From: Trichosphaerium sp. ATCC 40318
Taxonomy: Eukaryota > Discosea > Flabellinia > Trichosidae
DNA: 64,000 nucleotides
Direction of reading: 5' to 3'
NCBI GenBank assembly: GCA_038496445.1
Contig: JALMLS010000573.1
Coordinates: 62,001-126,000 of the forward strand
Shown here: piece after piece, positions 47,896 through 60,061 of the stretch
How positions within the stretch are numbered: the first letter of the stretch is position 1
Layout: every line of letters starts with the position of its first letter
The notes under the pieces: model-generated
Told to the model about the DNA's origin: nothing
Database searches by the model: none
Seen by the model: only the letters and a program-made list of their open reading frames with translations
Position numbers and translations under genes: made by a program

Positions 47896-48726
47896 CCGCT
47901 TGTTGTTCAACTTCTACTGGCACTCATACATGATATTTTAGTACAAATAAAAAAGACAGAAATAGATTTTGAAGCTCAGTAATGAGAGGAGAAAGTGACT
48001 TGCAGATTAATTGATCTGTTAGAAGCGAATGTATCTTGATGGGAGTTTGTGTCATTGCGCAAGTTAATCTCAGAACATTCTTTGTACAAAATAATCATTC
48101 ACTTGTTGCAAGACCTATCCTTTAAGTACAGTGCATTGGTACTTACTATTGGCATCCACAAGATGTAAGGCATGTCGCTTGGTATGTTACATAGATTCAT
48201 CGCTCTATAGTCATATAGTAAATAGCGTCTCTACATCTTTCGCATGTTGAAAACAGTCAGTGCAACTCTGATGTAAGCTCTTTGGCAGGCACCCATGTAT
48301 GTCCGTCTCAGAATGAGCCGTAGCAACGTAGACAAAGTAAAAGTAAACATACACCAGATTCCTAGCTGGTTTGATAATACCATGAACGTTAGCATAGATG
48401 GCCATCTTTTCAAGAGTGTAGAGCGATGTCTATGTGCAATAAGTAAAATAAAAGGCAAAATGAAAAAGTACGAAAACATAACCATTCACTCCCTATGATG
48501 GAGAGAGAGATAAACAAGTGAATGCATGTTTGGCTTTAGAGACCGACCAATCCGGACATTCTACCCCCTTTTGTAAGAAGAAAGGAGATGAGGAGCAAAG
48601 TGGTGGCAGGCTAATCGATTCGACGGGTAATGCACAACGAGTTTGTACACGACAAGAAAGGAGGAATCGATGTACATTCCATTCTTTTCCTTTATGCCGT
48701 AAAAAAAATGTTAAAGAAAAAGTCAT
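47896..48726. other. Intergenic region
   Basis: No supported gene; overlapping short ORFs around 48211-48751 appear to be chance. Confidence 0.4.
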
Positions 48727-50420
48727 AGGAATTGACTCAAGTTATCGATAAACTTTTGTATCGATAATTTTTTTTCACCTGCCTGAGATATTGTTTTTCT
48801 GGCTCTTTGGCCGGCTATTATTCTCAAGACCGGCCATCCATTGCACCAATTCCGGCTGATTTACCGGCTGTCAATAAAGACAATCGGTGGCTGAACTTCA
48901 TGACTAGGCGTCATGATGGGTCTTGGTTCTTTAGTACTTTGTTGACGGTGCTGGTGCTATAAAAGTAGGGCACCAATACCAAAAGGTAGCCGCCTAACCC
49001 TCCAGTAGTGTACAATCAACCACCTCCAGTGTAGAATCCTTTTGTATACTTCACATTACACTGCCTGAACTTCACCTCAACAAAGACGTACTGTTTTGGT
49101 GTAGTGCATATAAAGGTGCAATGTGAGGAACATGATAGGAAGCATACCTACAGACAAAGTCTGATTGAAATAGGTTTGCTCTGTATTTCTAAAAAGTATA
49201 TTTATAAACGTTGTAACTACATATTAACTTTGTATTACAGCAAAATATTGCTTTTCGTGTATTACGCCTTCTTTTATTTTTCGAAACACACGGTAGAACA
49301 GTTTGAACCTTCATAAATTGAAAAATTTGTCATGTGGCTCTTTTACCTGCCATGCTTGACAGGCATGTACACTACTACTACCAATTAAATTAGTATTATT
49401 TGTAAAAAACCTATACAGGCTTCAGTACTGCAAGCTCGAAATCACAAGTCACACGTGCTACTTTTGTTTTTGGTACTAGCATAAATTTATAAATTTATAC
49501 TTTGGTAACTTGTTACATTTCATGATGTTATTTTTCCTTGAGATATACCTTGCAAAGTCTGTTAATTGCTGTAGCTGGCCAGAATTCAGAGACATATTTG
49601 AATGTTAATAGAAATTCATTAGCTGTACGCAAAAAGCATTCTGAGGTGAGCAAGCAGTTTCATATGTATAATTCATATAGCAATTGGAAGTTGTAGCTAG
49701 TGGTGAAGTCGTTATCGCTGCAGGTAACAACAACAGTAATGTTGCAACTTTCTTAATTGCGAGGGTTCCTCGTGGTATAACGTGCACATCAATAAAAGAA
49801 GGGTTGTGACGAATTCAACATTTAAAAAGTGATAAATTTATGTGTCCTATCACATTGCTGGATTCAAAAACATATGAAATTTGATCCCAGTTACATGAGC
49901 CATAGCGTGAATCTTGGCCACTGACCATTATACTTGAGCCAACACTGTTTTGAAAGGCATAGTTAGCTATATACAAGCTTGTAAGCTGTACGTACTAGTG
50001 ACGAATGTGGCTAGTATTTTTAGTTGTATTGTAATCTGAATGTATATTACTATTCGCGGGTTGGTTGAACAAAAATCCAGACCTAGAAATGTATTCAGTG
50101 GGTTGTGTAGCGTTTTATTGGAGCCACAGAAGTAGCAAAATCAAAACTAGAGATATTTTCATTTAGTGCAAGCAAAGGCTTAGGCTCCAAAGAAGGACAG
50201 TGCCGTTCATTGCAGAACATGCCTAAGTTGGTATTATCACCGCATTCATTTACCTATTGTTTGTACTACAAGGCCAGCAGAACAACCAACTTCTACGGCG
50301 TTTCTTGATGCCGGCTATTTCACTGGCATCAACCAGCTTCCCCGGCTTTGTGGTTCATGGTCACGTGAAAAAAAAAATATTATCGATACAACAGGTTATC
50401 GATAATCTGAGTCAATTCCA
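48727..50420. mobile_element. Element B: ~1.7 kb non-autonomous element with ~52-bp terminal inverted repeats
   Basis: Both ends (48727-48779; 50364-50420 read inverted) share GGAATTGACTC, then two palindromic TTATCGATAA / TATCGATAA motifs ~17 bp apart, a T-run and CAC. Subterminal regions are rich in GCCGGC-type motifs (about 48805-48870; 50315-50350). Interior ORFs are all under about 75 codons and unconvincing, so no transposase is seen. A target-site duplication was not evident. The right end directly abuts repeat A copy 2. Confidence 0.7.
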
Positions 50421-50928
50421 CAACTTTTAACTTCGGTAATGCTTCTACCTCAATCGTAAGCCCAGTGCATTGAACACTGCAAGCACACGTTCGTTGATCA
50501 CGTGAAAGTTGAAAACTTTATGTTTACAGAATGATAGTTTGTTTTTGTGGTTGCAATCATCTAGCAACTTACTTTATGTTAATAATGCCCTTAGTACGTT
50601 CGAAACGTATTTTTTACAGTATAAATAGCAATAATTAGCTCGTCGTTCATTTGTTCTCGTATGTTAGTTTCCCTTCCAAGGATGAGTCAAAGACTCGTAA
50701 TCACTGTACTGTCAGGAATATGACATTTTGGATGCTAAAGCGAGTGGAGTCAGTCATGACTTCTTACACTCTTAACTTTTTGTGCGTGATCAACACATAG
50801 AGCAAAGCTGCCTCTGCCCGTTGTTAAATGAATGTCAGTTTAGTGACTCCAGTCCATAAGACTCAAAAGGGTCCTTATAAATGTGAGGTTAACTAGAACA
50901 ACCAAGCATCAATAATCAGAACAACTCG
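50420..50928. repeat. Dispersed repeat A, copy 2 (inverted)
   Basis: Reverse complement of 15873-16385 with scattered substitutions and small indels. Lacks the ~25-bp duplication seen in copy 1. Starts exactly at the end of element B, suggesting an insertion or rearrangement at that edge. Confidence 0.75.
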
Positions 50929-51167
50929 AATTTAATAAATTATGATAGATTTTAGCTTGGATAAATAGCTTTACTCTTTGTACAAACAGTTTTGTACTTG
51001 TTTGGTTTGAGTCAATTTCATATTTTTCTAAATCTTTGTCTGTAAATGTATAACAACTAAAAACCCAGTTGTCATGGCTAGGCGTTTTTGTAGAACGAAA
51101 AGATAAAGCTGTTCATACTCACGCAATTTGTTTTTTTAAATGTAGCTGAGTTTATTTTTGAATGTTT

Positions 51168-53072
51168 TCAAGCTTCTGTGCGTACAGCAGATGTTGCTAC
51201 GGACTTAATGGTTAATTCTGTCGAGTTTACAGATCCTTTTTTAGCGTTGTTAGGTGGTTGGAATGAATACACCTTAAAGAAGTTATTTATACAACCAAAT
51301 ACGAAAAAAATAGGAACAATGTACTTGTAGGATAGATAACAACATTTGAAGCAAATAAAATACGCCTGTACTCATTGTAGTAGCAATGACAGCCGTGTTT
51401 TTACGGGTAGGTATAGCCAGTATGATAATACTTAAAAGAAGTAAAGACATCAGAACAGTGTTGGCACTCATACGGAAACGTATCTCGAAAGGGAATTAGA
51501 TCTAATGAAAGATAATTTTGCTTTGAAATTCAAAGAAAAAAAAAGGTATGTGGTACTTTTCTCAGCGCTGTTTTCGATGTCTCCTTATCTGTTATTCTGG
51601 ATAACTGCTGGTATATCTGGATTAATACTTAGTTCATACTTATACTAAGGATGTTTGAATCACGTGCTTGATAGAGGATAAACGTGCTGTAAATCAAAGT
51701 TGTCAAGTTAGTGATAAAGTTAAGAACATGAGGCAACAATGTTACAATTGTTGGCGACTCGTTGGTAGATATGCGTGCAATCGATGATCCCACTTCAAAC
51801 AAGACTAACACGGCGAACAGAAAAAAAAATAGAGCTCTAAAGCGTTTTGTATGCAAGAACTTATGTCCAATCAAACCTTTATGAACTAGAGTCTCGTGCC
51901 TAAACATGGTGTTACAGCATAAAGGAGTAATTGATTCTTTGAGGTACCAAAACATTGTTATCATTACGTTTGTTATTGTAGTGAAGGGTGTGCTGATTGT
52001 TAGGAAGAAGGTATCTGCTTGATAGTGGTATAAACGATGAGATCCTAGAATGTTTACAATACTAACTAGTTTCACTATTTTTTTTGTTATTGATAAGTTA
52101 GGAGTGGATCTTGGCGTACAAACGCTTGCAAAAAGCTCGATGGATATAGCCATGACTCCAAGAGATAGTCCACAATATCCTTTAGAATAATATTGGTAGA
52201 ATCTACGGAAGTATAAGACTGTATATGTAGAGTGGTTCAACAGACTATTTCATTTCAGTGTACCTCAATAAACAAAGTGCTATTACACTAACGCAAAGCG
52301 CCATAAGTACAGTCTGGAATAAAGCATGCCAAACACTTGTAAAGTAATCATTACATTTGTTTCCGCCTGAACAAAAATGTGTAAGTATGATGAAAAGAGA
52401 ACTTGAGCAGGCTAAACCTGGAGTAATTTCTATCTCCAAAGTAGTGTTTGAATATAGTTTTGGTGTGTCGTCAGTCTGTATTTCAATTATTGGCGTACTC
52501 AATTGGCGAGAAGCTTGCTCTTTAACAGGCGGGTTGGTAAAGAGATAGTAAATCGACTTTCTTTGAAATTAAATAATAAAAAAATAATACAATCACGTGA
52601 CATGGCGATTGTTTTAATAAAATTCCCAATTGTGCCATTAAAGTATTCACGTGATCTACTATTAAAAGTTTTCTATGGTACCATAGAAAAAATACATAGA
52701 GCATCCTGTACTCATGTATGTGCTTGACCATGCGAGTAATACCGCTTTGTATTGTTTACTAGCTTCTATTATAACACCACTTGTCAACTCTGAGTGAAAT
52801 AAAAGAACTGCGTCTCCTTTATTTGCGTTACAATGTATGGGAAACAATAAGACTGTAAACAGGTGGTTGAGATTAGCCGGAGAAACAGTAGTACCGTTTA
52901 ATCCACTTTTGTATCGCACAAGAGAAAAGTTGTGGGCTGAAACAAATGGTGTTTCGTTTATCCATTCAGATGAAGGTATTGTTGTTCCAATTAAAGGACC
53001 AGAAAGAACGCGTAATGCGCAATACGAAGCGGAAACGAAAAGAAATAGAATAAATGGCGTAATTACGCCCAT
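51168..53072 (-). CDS. PA-domain ectodomain + multi-pass (7TM-like) membrane receptor, copy 1
   Basis: ATG 53072 opens a signal peptide (MGVITPFILFLFVSASYC), then RVLSGPLIGTTIPSS. An intron probably starts at the GTAC after SGLNG and ends before GDAVLL. Next come AVLLFHSELTSGVIIEASKQ and VLLAWSSTYMSTGCSM, a protease-associated (PA)-type fold, closed by PIIEIQTDDTPKLYSNTTLE. Seven hydrophobic segments follow within about 52350-51320, including WHALFQTVLMALCVSVIALC, GLSLGVMAISIELFAS and FFLFAVLVLFEVGSSIA. The last exon encodes VYSFQPPNNAKKG and NSTELTIKSVATSA, stop at 51168-51170. Surface receptor role is inferred from the architecture; no ligand known. Paralogue of the gene at 58131, in inverted orientation. 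Confidence 0.7.
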
Positions 53073-53250
53073 TATCGTATGTAGGTGTCGCGTGCTTTGC
53101 AGTATTAAAGTATTGGTTTGATTTGAAGCATGTTAAGTTAGATTTATTTTCTTATTTAGTTCGAGTTTGTGCAATACTTCACTAACAAGTACCGTGTGCA
53201 TTACGTAAATCTTGACCCTTACAAATCTCAATACAACCCACAACCAATAT
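51168..53250 (-). repeat. Inverted duplication, left arm
   Basis: Covers the whole copy-1 receptor gene plus ~180 bp of its 5' flank. It pairs with 57950-59973 in inverted orientation. The first exon and upstream flank are almost identical between arms (one base difference noted in the first ~180 coding bases); the rest is clearly diverged. Confidence 0.8.
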
Positions 53251-53348
53251 GGCTAATACACTAAAACGGAACAACCCAACTTTTAGTTTTATGTAGGTAT
53301 ACAAAGCTATATTAAGCGTATTCAAATGTAGAACAGATCAGGTTTGTT

Positions 53349-54528
53349 TTAATACTGGTACCATTCTGTCAAGAAATCTACTATAGCATCTCCTATATCA
53401 TCTCCGTAGTCAGGTATAGCAGATGACCTCCGTAAATGAAAGGGACTTTCTATTTGAATAGCATCAACTGTGCCTGAGTCTCTACTTCCGTGATTTCTTA
53501 CAATAAAACCACCAGTGTAGTATCCGTATGACAAAGGCTTTGGAGTGCCGGGAGAAGGAACAACGTAATAGCCGCTATTCTCTAGTAGAGCTCCTAGGCT
53601 TTCAATACCTCTGATTATTTGAGAAAATGGAGTTGAAGAAAAAGTTGCAGCAAGGTTAGAAATACTTCCTTTCGAAGAAATAGCGTCTAAACCAGCATCT
53701 ACAGGATTAAAACCAAGTTAGTTTTTACGTCGGTTTCTATACAAATCACGTGATATACACGTTGGCGTACCGTCTTTGTTTAAGTTAGTTCTTGACACTG
53801 CGTAGCCAAGCTCAACCCATTGTTGTGAGTGGCTTGATACACCATGAACGTCAATCAAAAGACCAGCTCCGTATTCTTGAACGACTCTGTCTTTGGCGCA
53901 ATTAATAAAAGCATGGTATTTATCCCTGGTTTAAATATTACTTCTTGATAACTCCTATATATAGTACCATGCTGCGAGAGCATCCGCGTTCGTAGATTGA
54001 GTAGAATCTGTTCTGTCACGGTTCATATCGACCTATTTTTAGAATTAACGTCATTTCGGAGTTTGTATACTATTACCTTCGCTCTCCTTATGTATGCCAC
54101 AATTGTATGTGTTGTATTACCTGTTAAGCTTGAAATTCGATTAGCAATGCGTTCAGCCAAATTTATTGTTCGGGTGTCAGCACTTGTTGATCCTAAATAA
54201 AGAATCAATTGCTATGTTTTACATAAAGAACTGTTTGACTGCTTACCGGAGGTTCTGTCTGGGATACTGGAAGGTGCTATTAACCCACCGTGTGGGACAG
54301 AGAGTATAATTGGAAGGTTTCCTGTTGTATATTTGACATATTGGTTACTGCCATCGTAGTTGATATCACCAGCGCTATGGGACTGTAGCGGACATGGATC
54401 GAAAGAGCAATAGCAATAAGATATTAATACAATACCTAATTGTATAAAAGAGTTAGGATTGGTAGGTAGAAATATGTAGTGTTATTCGTAGCCGTACCGA
54501 AAATTAAGAGGTGTGTTGTCGTTGGCAT
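53349..54528 (-). CDS. N-formylglutamate amidohydrolase-like secreted hydrolase
   Basis: The bacterial family hydrolyses N-formylglutamate; the eukaryotic role is unknown. ATG 54528 (MPTTTHLLIFG, intron, IVLISYCYC) gives a hydrophobic leader. Family motifs follow: NLPIILSVPHGG, STSADTRTINLAERIA, NRDRTDSTQ, ADALAAW-DKYHAFINCAK, GAGLLIDVHGVSSHSQQWVE then LGYAVSRTNL, and near the C-terminus VPSPGTPKPLSYGYYTGGF and VRNHGSRDSGTVDAIQIES. The His pair of PHGG and the His of DVHG are present; the usual second His of DxHGH is replaced by Val. The end is TEWYQY, TAA/stop at 53349. Six or seven short exons. A broken copy lies at 25505-25765. Confidence 0.8.
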
Positions 54529-54942
54529 GAGTAGCATTTATTAATTGTTTACTTAACTTGCTTTTTCAATGAAATGATAAGACTAGCCATTTTGGCAACG
54601 TCTTATCTCCATGAAATGATTTAAAGACAACGTGTATTATTGGGATACAATTGATTCGAAGCACATACAATGGACACTTGGCATTGTTTTAACCATTTTA
54701 TGGTAAGTACAACTGATTCATAGTATTGCTCCACGCGGAAAACTGAGAAAAAAAGCTAATTTTCGATTTTTGAAAGTTTCAAACGTGCACTAATGCCAGG
54801 ATAAAAAGTAATAGAGCTAGTAAAGTTAAATCTCCAATACATCTTGAACTTTATTTGTATAGACCTGCTTAACATTAAAAGTGTCTCCGATATTTCTTTG
54901 TAACATAAAGATCGTGATCAAAAAGTGAGAAATAAATACCCA
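54529..54942. other. Intergenic region upstream of the hydrolase gene
   Basis: AT-rich; no feature recognised. Confidence 0.4.
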
Positions 54943-55176
54943 TCACACGAATATATCGTGCCATGGGACATATTCTTCACAAACTGACCAACGAAATTTA
55001 TTGCCATTTTGCCAATAGTAGGATGCACTGCCATGAAACATCATCCAAACTTCATATTGGAGAGTACCATCGTTCATATACATCTTTCCTAAATGACACT
55101 TATCGTTCTCAAACTGCCCTTTGTATTGAATAGTACCATCTGGAAGATACTTCTCTCCAGTACAATGAATTGGCAA
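54943..55176 (-). pseudogene. MORN-like repeat fragment
   Basis: The 77-codon frame has two MORN-like units, YLPDGTIQYKGQFENDKCHLG and MYMNDGTLQYEVWMMFHGSA, then YYWQNGNKFRW. No ATG at its start (the first codon is TTG) and no flanking exons are evident, so it is likely a gene relic. MORN repeats often bind membranes or scaffold proteins. Confidence 0.4.
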
Positions 55177-55341
55177 CTTAATAGTTACCCTGTTATATTT
55201 CTGGCGTAGTGGAGCTTAATTGTGCACACAAAATAAGCGCTCTTGTCCTGAAGGTTGATCAGAATTTGGTGCACAAGAAGTGCGGTTTTGGACGCCAAAA
55301 TCTGGCTTGAATTAACACACAACACACATCAAGAAGTTCCA

Positions 55342-57505
55342 ATGCTTCGCTCTGTTGCCGCTAGGCGCTACACATGCAGTCGCATTAAAAGAAATGCGCG
55401 AAAACAACATTTGGTTCTACAAAGTCGCAAATACGCCTTTAAGATTGACGTTGGTGCGTTTGGCGCCTCTTGTAAACTATTTATGTGTTATTAGCTAAAA
55501 AGGCTAAGAAAACTGAGCTTTGGCTTTGGGGATACGCTCCAGATGGTGCTTTGGGCGTAGGAAGGAGATCAACTGTTAAAAAACCGACATTACACAAAGA
55601 AATGTCAAAACATAAGCCAGTCGCTGTAGAATGCGGTGAAAAGCATATCATAGTATTAACAGACGACGGTTAGTTTATTTACGCATTTCTCCGACGTATT
55701 TCATCAAAAACCTTACTATGAAACCAAGGAAAGCTGTGGAGTGCTGGTTCTGGTCTTTTGGGTGGCTCTGGGCAACCGGTAAACTAACAAAAACCGGTTT
55801 ATATTTTTTTACTTACAACTCGACACAAGGATGAGTTCTTACGGACATTTAAAACAATGACAGTACCTGAAGATATTCAAATCCAAAACATTATTTCTGG
55901 TAGACTTCACTCAATCATACAAGATGGTACGTACTCGCAAAACCCTAAGGTTGTGTATCGGAAGTCTTTTCTTCTTCTTTTTTTTTTTTTTTTGATGTAA
56001 ATGAGCACGTGGATATTTTTGGTACGTATGCTTTTATATTTATCTTGGTGTTAGATAGAGGTCAATTATATAGTTTTGGTAGTGGAAACAGTGTACGTTG
56101 AGGTGTTGTTTAACTGCTTGGCTACCGTTTATTCTGTCAAAAATTCTTTCAAGTCTTTTTAAGTTATTTCAATGAAAAACAAAGAAGGATTCGGATTTAG
56201 AGTTTTGTCGTTTCGTTTACCAAATAACTACAAGTGAACTTCGTATTTGGTGCTTATTTTTTTTTGATTTTAGGGACAACTTGGTGTTCCACGTAGTGAT
56301 GATAATGAGTTGGATTTTATGTCGTATAAACCAGTTCATATCGAGGAACTAAAAGATCATAAGGTAGTTACTGTTGCTGCAGGTGGTCTACATAATATAG
56401 TAGTAACTGATAAAAATAAACTTTTCGGTTGGGGACTATCTCACTTTGGACAAGCGGGTACCTATCTCTCAGTTCTACGATAAAAAAACCAATATTTTTT
56501 TGACACTTCTTACTTTGTTTGTTTTTTTTTCCAAAACGCATACTCTGTGCTCTACAACACTATCTATCATTTTTTGATACAAAGGTTTCACTGTGCATGA
56601 GTCATTTGTTCAGCAAATAGAGTACAACACCCGTTAAAAAACAGCTTTTTGACTTTCAGAAAAGAAATATAAAATCAACTTCCGAACAAACAAAGATGTT
56701 CCTGACTGTTTTTTTTAGGTATTGGATCTTTATTCACATCTATAATACCTGCTCCATTGGCAGGACCTATTGTAGACACTAAAATCAAAATTGTGAAAGC
56801 GTTTACACATCATAATGTTGCAATTGGTGAAGATAGTTCTGTTTGGTTTTGGGGTTGTAACAAAAATCATCAGTTATGTACCTACAAACCATATATGACA
56901 CCAATAGCAACACGCATTAGCATGACTATGATGCCATTCTTAAAAGCAGGTATAAATAGCTAGTCTGAGTCAAAACTCTCGGCAACGTGAAAGCAACACT
57001 TCAAGTTTGCTTTTTTGAACGACATCCAACTTACTTTTGACTTTCAGGTGAGACTATAGTAGATGTAGCAATGGGAAGCTTACACACAATATTCCTTACT
57101 TCAAAAAACAGACTTTTTGGTTGTGGTGATAATACATACTTTCAGCTTGCTTCTGATAGGCTCAGCATAAAAGGTTTTATGGAAATTAAAACTGAAAAAA
57201 AAGGATCAAAGATTGTTCAGATTGCATGCTCACAGTATGGTAATTATGCTGTAACTGAAGAAGGAGGTGTTTGGGTATGGGGTCTTAATAGTGACTATCA
57301 ATTGGGTGTAGGCACGTTCAGTGTTTGTTATTTTTTTGACAAACAAAAATATTTTTCTCATTTCTTTCTTATATTTTTCTTCATAGCTGGTGAAGATACT
57401 GTGTTCCGTCCTTACTATCATAAACCTGAAAATTTCGGTGGAGGTAAGGTAATATCCTTGGCAGCATCATATGGTACAACAGCAGTAATTGTGGAGGCAC
57501 AGTAA
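55342..57505 (+). CDS. RCC1-repeat protein, RCC1L/Fmp25-like, probably mitochondrial
   Basis: ATG 55342 opens a very basic N-terminus (MLRSVAARRYTCSRIKRN), a likely presequence. An intron with 5' site GTGCGT (about 55453) and 3' end TTATTAG joins FKIDV to AKKAKKTELWLWGYAPDGAL. Seven-bladed RCC1 propeller segments follow across ~8 exons: KPVAVECGEKHIIVLTDDG, RLHSIIQD, GQLYSFGSGNS, VVTVAAGGLHNIVVTDKNKL, FGWGLSHFGQAG, SVWFWGCNKNHQL, MGSLHTIFLTSKNRLFGCGD, ACSQYGNYAVTEEGG, and VISLAASYGTTAVIV to the stop at 57503-57505. Mitochondrial RCC1L proteins act in mitoribosome assembly; that role is inferred here. Confidence 0.82.
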
Positions 57506-57949
57506 CTAGATAACAATAAAAAAAAACAAGATTGCCGTTTGATTAAGCCGTACCAATGTAAACGTTCTTGCCCATGAGAAATTTAAAATGCAATACTTGT
57601 GTTAAAGTTCTTAGTGAGTAATAGATATCACGATAGGAGTTGAGTTAAAAAAAGCAAAACGTTTTTGTTGGTCTTCACCTTTACAAATGAAGTAATTTAT
57701 GCAGTTGCTTACATGCTCCGTGTTTTTACTATCAAAGCAATTATACTCTTTCTTTTCTTTTTAAAATCAACAAACTCTGTGACTTCCTCAAGCGCAAATC
57801 CGCCAACTCCTTCTCTTTTCCTTTCGCTGCATCACCTTAGGAAGGACCCCACTGGAGTTCTTGAAATGAAGTTGGTGCTCAGTGATGAACAACTCAAAAA
57901 TGGATTATCGTTAATCGTTTTTATTGTTAGGTAGATGGAGTTACCAAAA
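57506..57949. other. Intergenic region
   Basis: Unremarkable AT-rich spacer with short chance ORFs. Confidence 0.4.
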
Positions 57950-59973
57950 TTGTAAGCCAACTGAGTTTTGTAAGGGTCAAGATTTACGTACTGCACGTGG
58001 TACTTGTTAGTGAAGTATTGCACAAACTCGAATGACAAAAACACTAAATAAGAAAATAAATCTAACTTAACATGCTTCAAATCAAACCAATACTTTAATA
58101 CTGCAAAGCACGTGACACCTACATCCGATAATGGGCGTAATTACGCCATTTATTCTATTTCTTTTCGTTTCCGCTTCGTATTGCGCATTACGCGTTCTTT
58201 CTGGTCCTTTAATTGGAACAACAATACCTTCATCTGAATGGATAAACGAAACACCATTTGTTTCAGCCCACAACTTTTCTCTTGTGCGGTACAAAAGTGG
58301 ATTAAACGGTACTACTGTTTCTCCGGCAAAGCCCAACCGCGCTGTAGAGCCGGCTTATGATATTATTTAATTTTATTGTTAACTCCCAATTAAAGGAGAC
58401 GCAGTTCTTTTAGAACATTCAGAGTTGACAAGTGGTGTTATAATAGAAGCCAGTAAACAGTACAAAGCAGTAATTATTGAATGGTCAACCACATACATGA
58501 GCCCAGGATGTTCTATGTATTTTTTTTACGGTACAATTTTGGAGACTTTAAAAAATCCTTTTTTTTGTGAATCACGTGATACTTTATTTTTCTCTATTTT
58601 GTTGAAAGTACATGATTATCTTCTTACATTTGTTAAAGAACGAGCATCTCGTCATTTGAATGTACCTGTAGTTGAAATAAGTCGGGACGATATAAACGTA
58701 CTGTATTCAAACGATACGTTAGAGATAGAAATTACTCCTGGCACGCACTGCTCTCGTTTCTCTTTTCTTGTTGCTCTATAATCATTGCTAACTTTGGTCA
58801 GGCGGAAATAAATGTAATGAGTACTTTACCAGCGTGTGGCATGTAATATTTCAGACAGTTCTCATGGCACTCTGTGTGAGCGTTATTGCACTATGTTTCT
58901 ATAGGTACTAAACTTTTATATTTGTGTAAGCAATAACCTTATCTTTACGCCTATAGGCTATATCAATATTACTCAAAAAATTATTGTGGTATGTCTCTGG
59001 GTATTGTAGCAATATCCATCGAGCTTTTTGCAAGTGCACGTGCGTCAAGCGCCGTATTAATGTCAACTTCTGAATTTTTTTTTAAACAGTGAAGTTTATC
59101 AGCATTATAAACTTTTTTGGATCTCATCGCTTGTATCACTACCAAGCCGATGATTTTCTACTTACATTTAGTACACCTTTCACAACGATAACAAATGTGA
59201 TGGTTACGATGTTTTGGTAAGTGAATGAAACGCTTTAAAAAACAACTTAAACTAAGGAATTAAGGCATGAAGCTCTTGTACATAAAGGGCTTGCTGTACA
59301 CAAGTTCTTGCATACGACACTCTTCAGAGTTTTATTTTTCATGCTATTCGTTATTCTAGTAGCGTTCGAAGTCATGGCATCAATTGCACGGCTAGCTTCT
59401 AATGACACTCCTACTATTGTGGTATTGATACCTCATGTTCTTAACTTTGTAACAAACCTGGCAACTTTGATTTACAGCACGTTTATCCTCTACCAAGCAC
59501 GTGAATCTTAATACATAAAGCCACTTGGTATTAATGGGTTAAACCTAGGTATACAAGAAGTTATCTATCGCAGCTAAGGACACTTCAAAGAGCGTGCTAA
59601 GAAAAGTACCTGATTTAGTTGTAATAGTGAAATCTAATTCCTTTTCCAGATACGTTTCCGTATGACTGCCAATAGTGTTCTGTTATTATTACTTCTTATT
59701 TGTATTATTGTATTGGCTATACCACCTCCAAAAAAAACAGCTGTTATTGCAACAACATTGATTACTGGCGTGTTCTATGCACTTCAAATATCGCTATCAA
59801 TTCTACAGGTACATTGAAGAAAAAAAAAAGAATTCCTTTTTTTTTAGTTGTCTAATGCGTTGTCAAAGGTTTATTCGTTCCAACCGCCTACAAAACCTAA
59901 TAAAGGATCTACTAACTCTACTGAAATAACAATAAAATCTGTGGTATCAGAAGTTGTAACCACAGAAGCTTGA
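57950..59973 (+). repeat. Inverted duplication, right arm
   Basis: Inverted counterpart of 51168-53250, covering ~180 bp of 5' flank and the whole copy-2 receptor gene. The ~4.7 kb between the arms holds the hydrolase, MORN fragment and RCC1L-like gene. Confidence 0.8.
58131..59973 (+). CDS. PA-domain ectodomain + multi-pass (7TM-like) membrane receptor, copy 2
   Basis: Same architecture as copy 1. The first 66 codons match copy 1 exactly in protein. After SGLNG a GTAC...TTAAAG intron (about 58308-58397) bypasses an otherwise in-frame stop and joins GDAVLLEHSELTSGVIIEA. PA-fold closing strand VPVVEISRDDINVLYSNDTL; TM segments at about 58830-58910, 58970-59050, 59080-59220, 59310-59510 (FMLFVILVAFEVMASIA) and 59665-59810 (LLLLLICIIVLAIPPP). 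The end is VYSFQPPTKPNKG, NSTEITIKSVVSEV, TGA at 59971-59973. Exons beyond the first differ clearly from copy 1, so both copies have evolved as coding genes. Confidence 0.68.
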
Positions 59974-60061
59974 AAAAACAAAATAAAATTATTGTCTTCT
60001 TTTTTCTTAATATGGTACTGAACTATCTTCAGCTGTGTCCCTATTATTTGCGTCATTTTTC

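Noticed and set aside
57832-58080. 82-codon minus-strand ORF upstream of receptor copy 2
   Set aside because: Lies in the duplicated 5' flank; the matching flank of copy 1 does not keep the frame.
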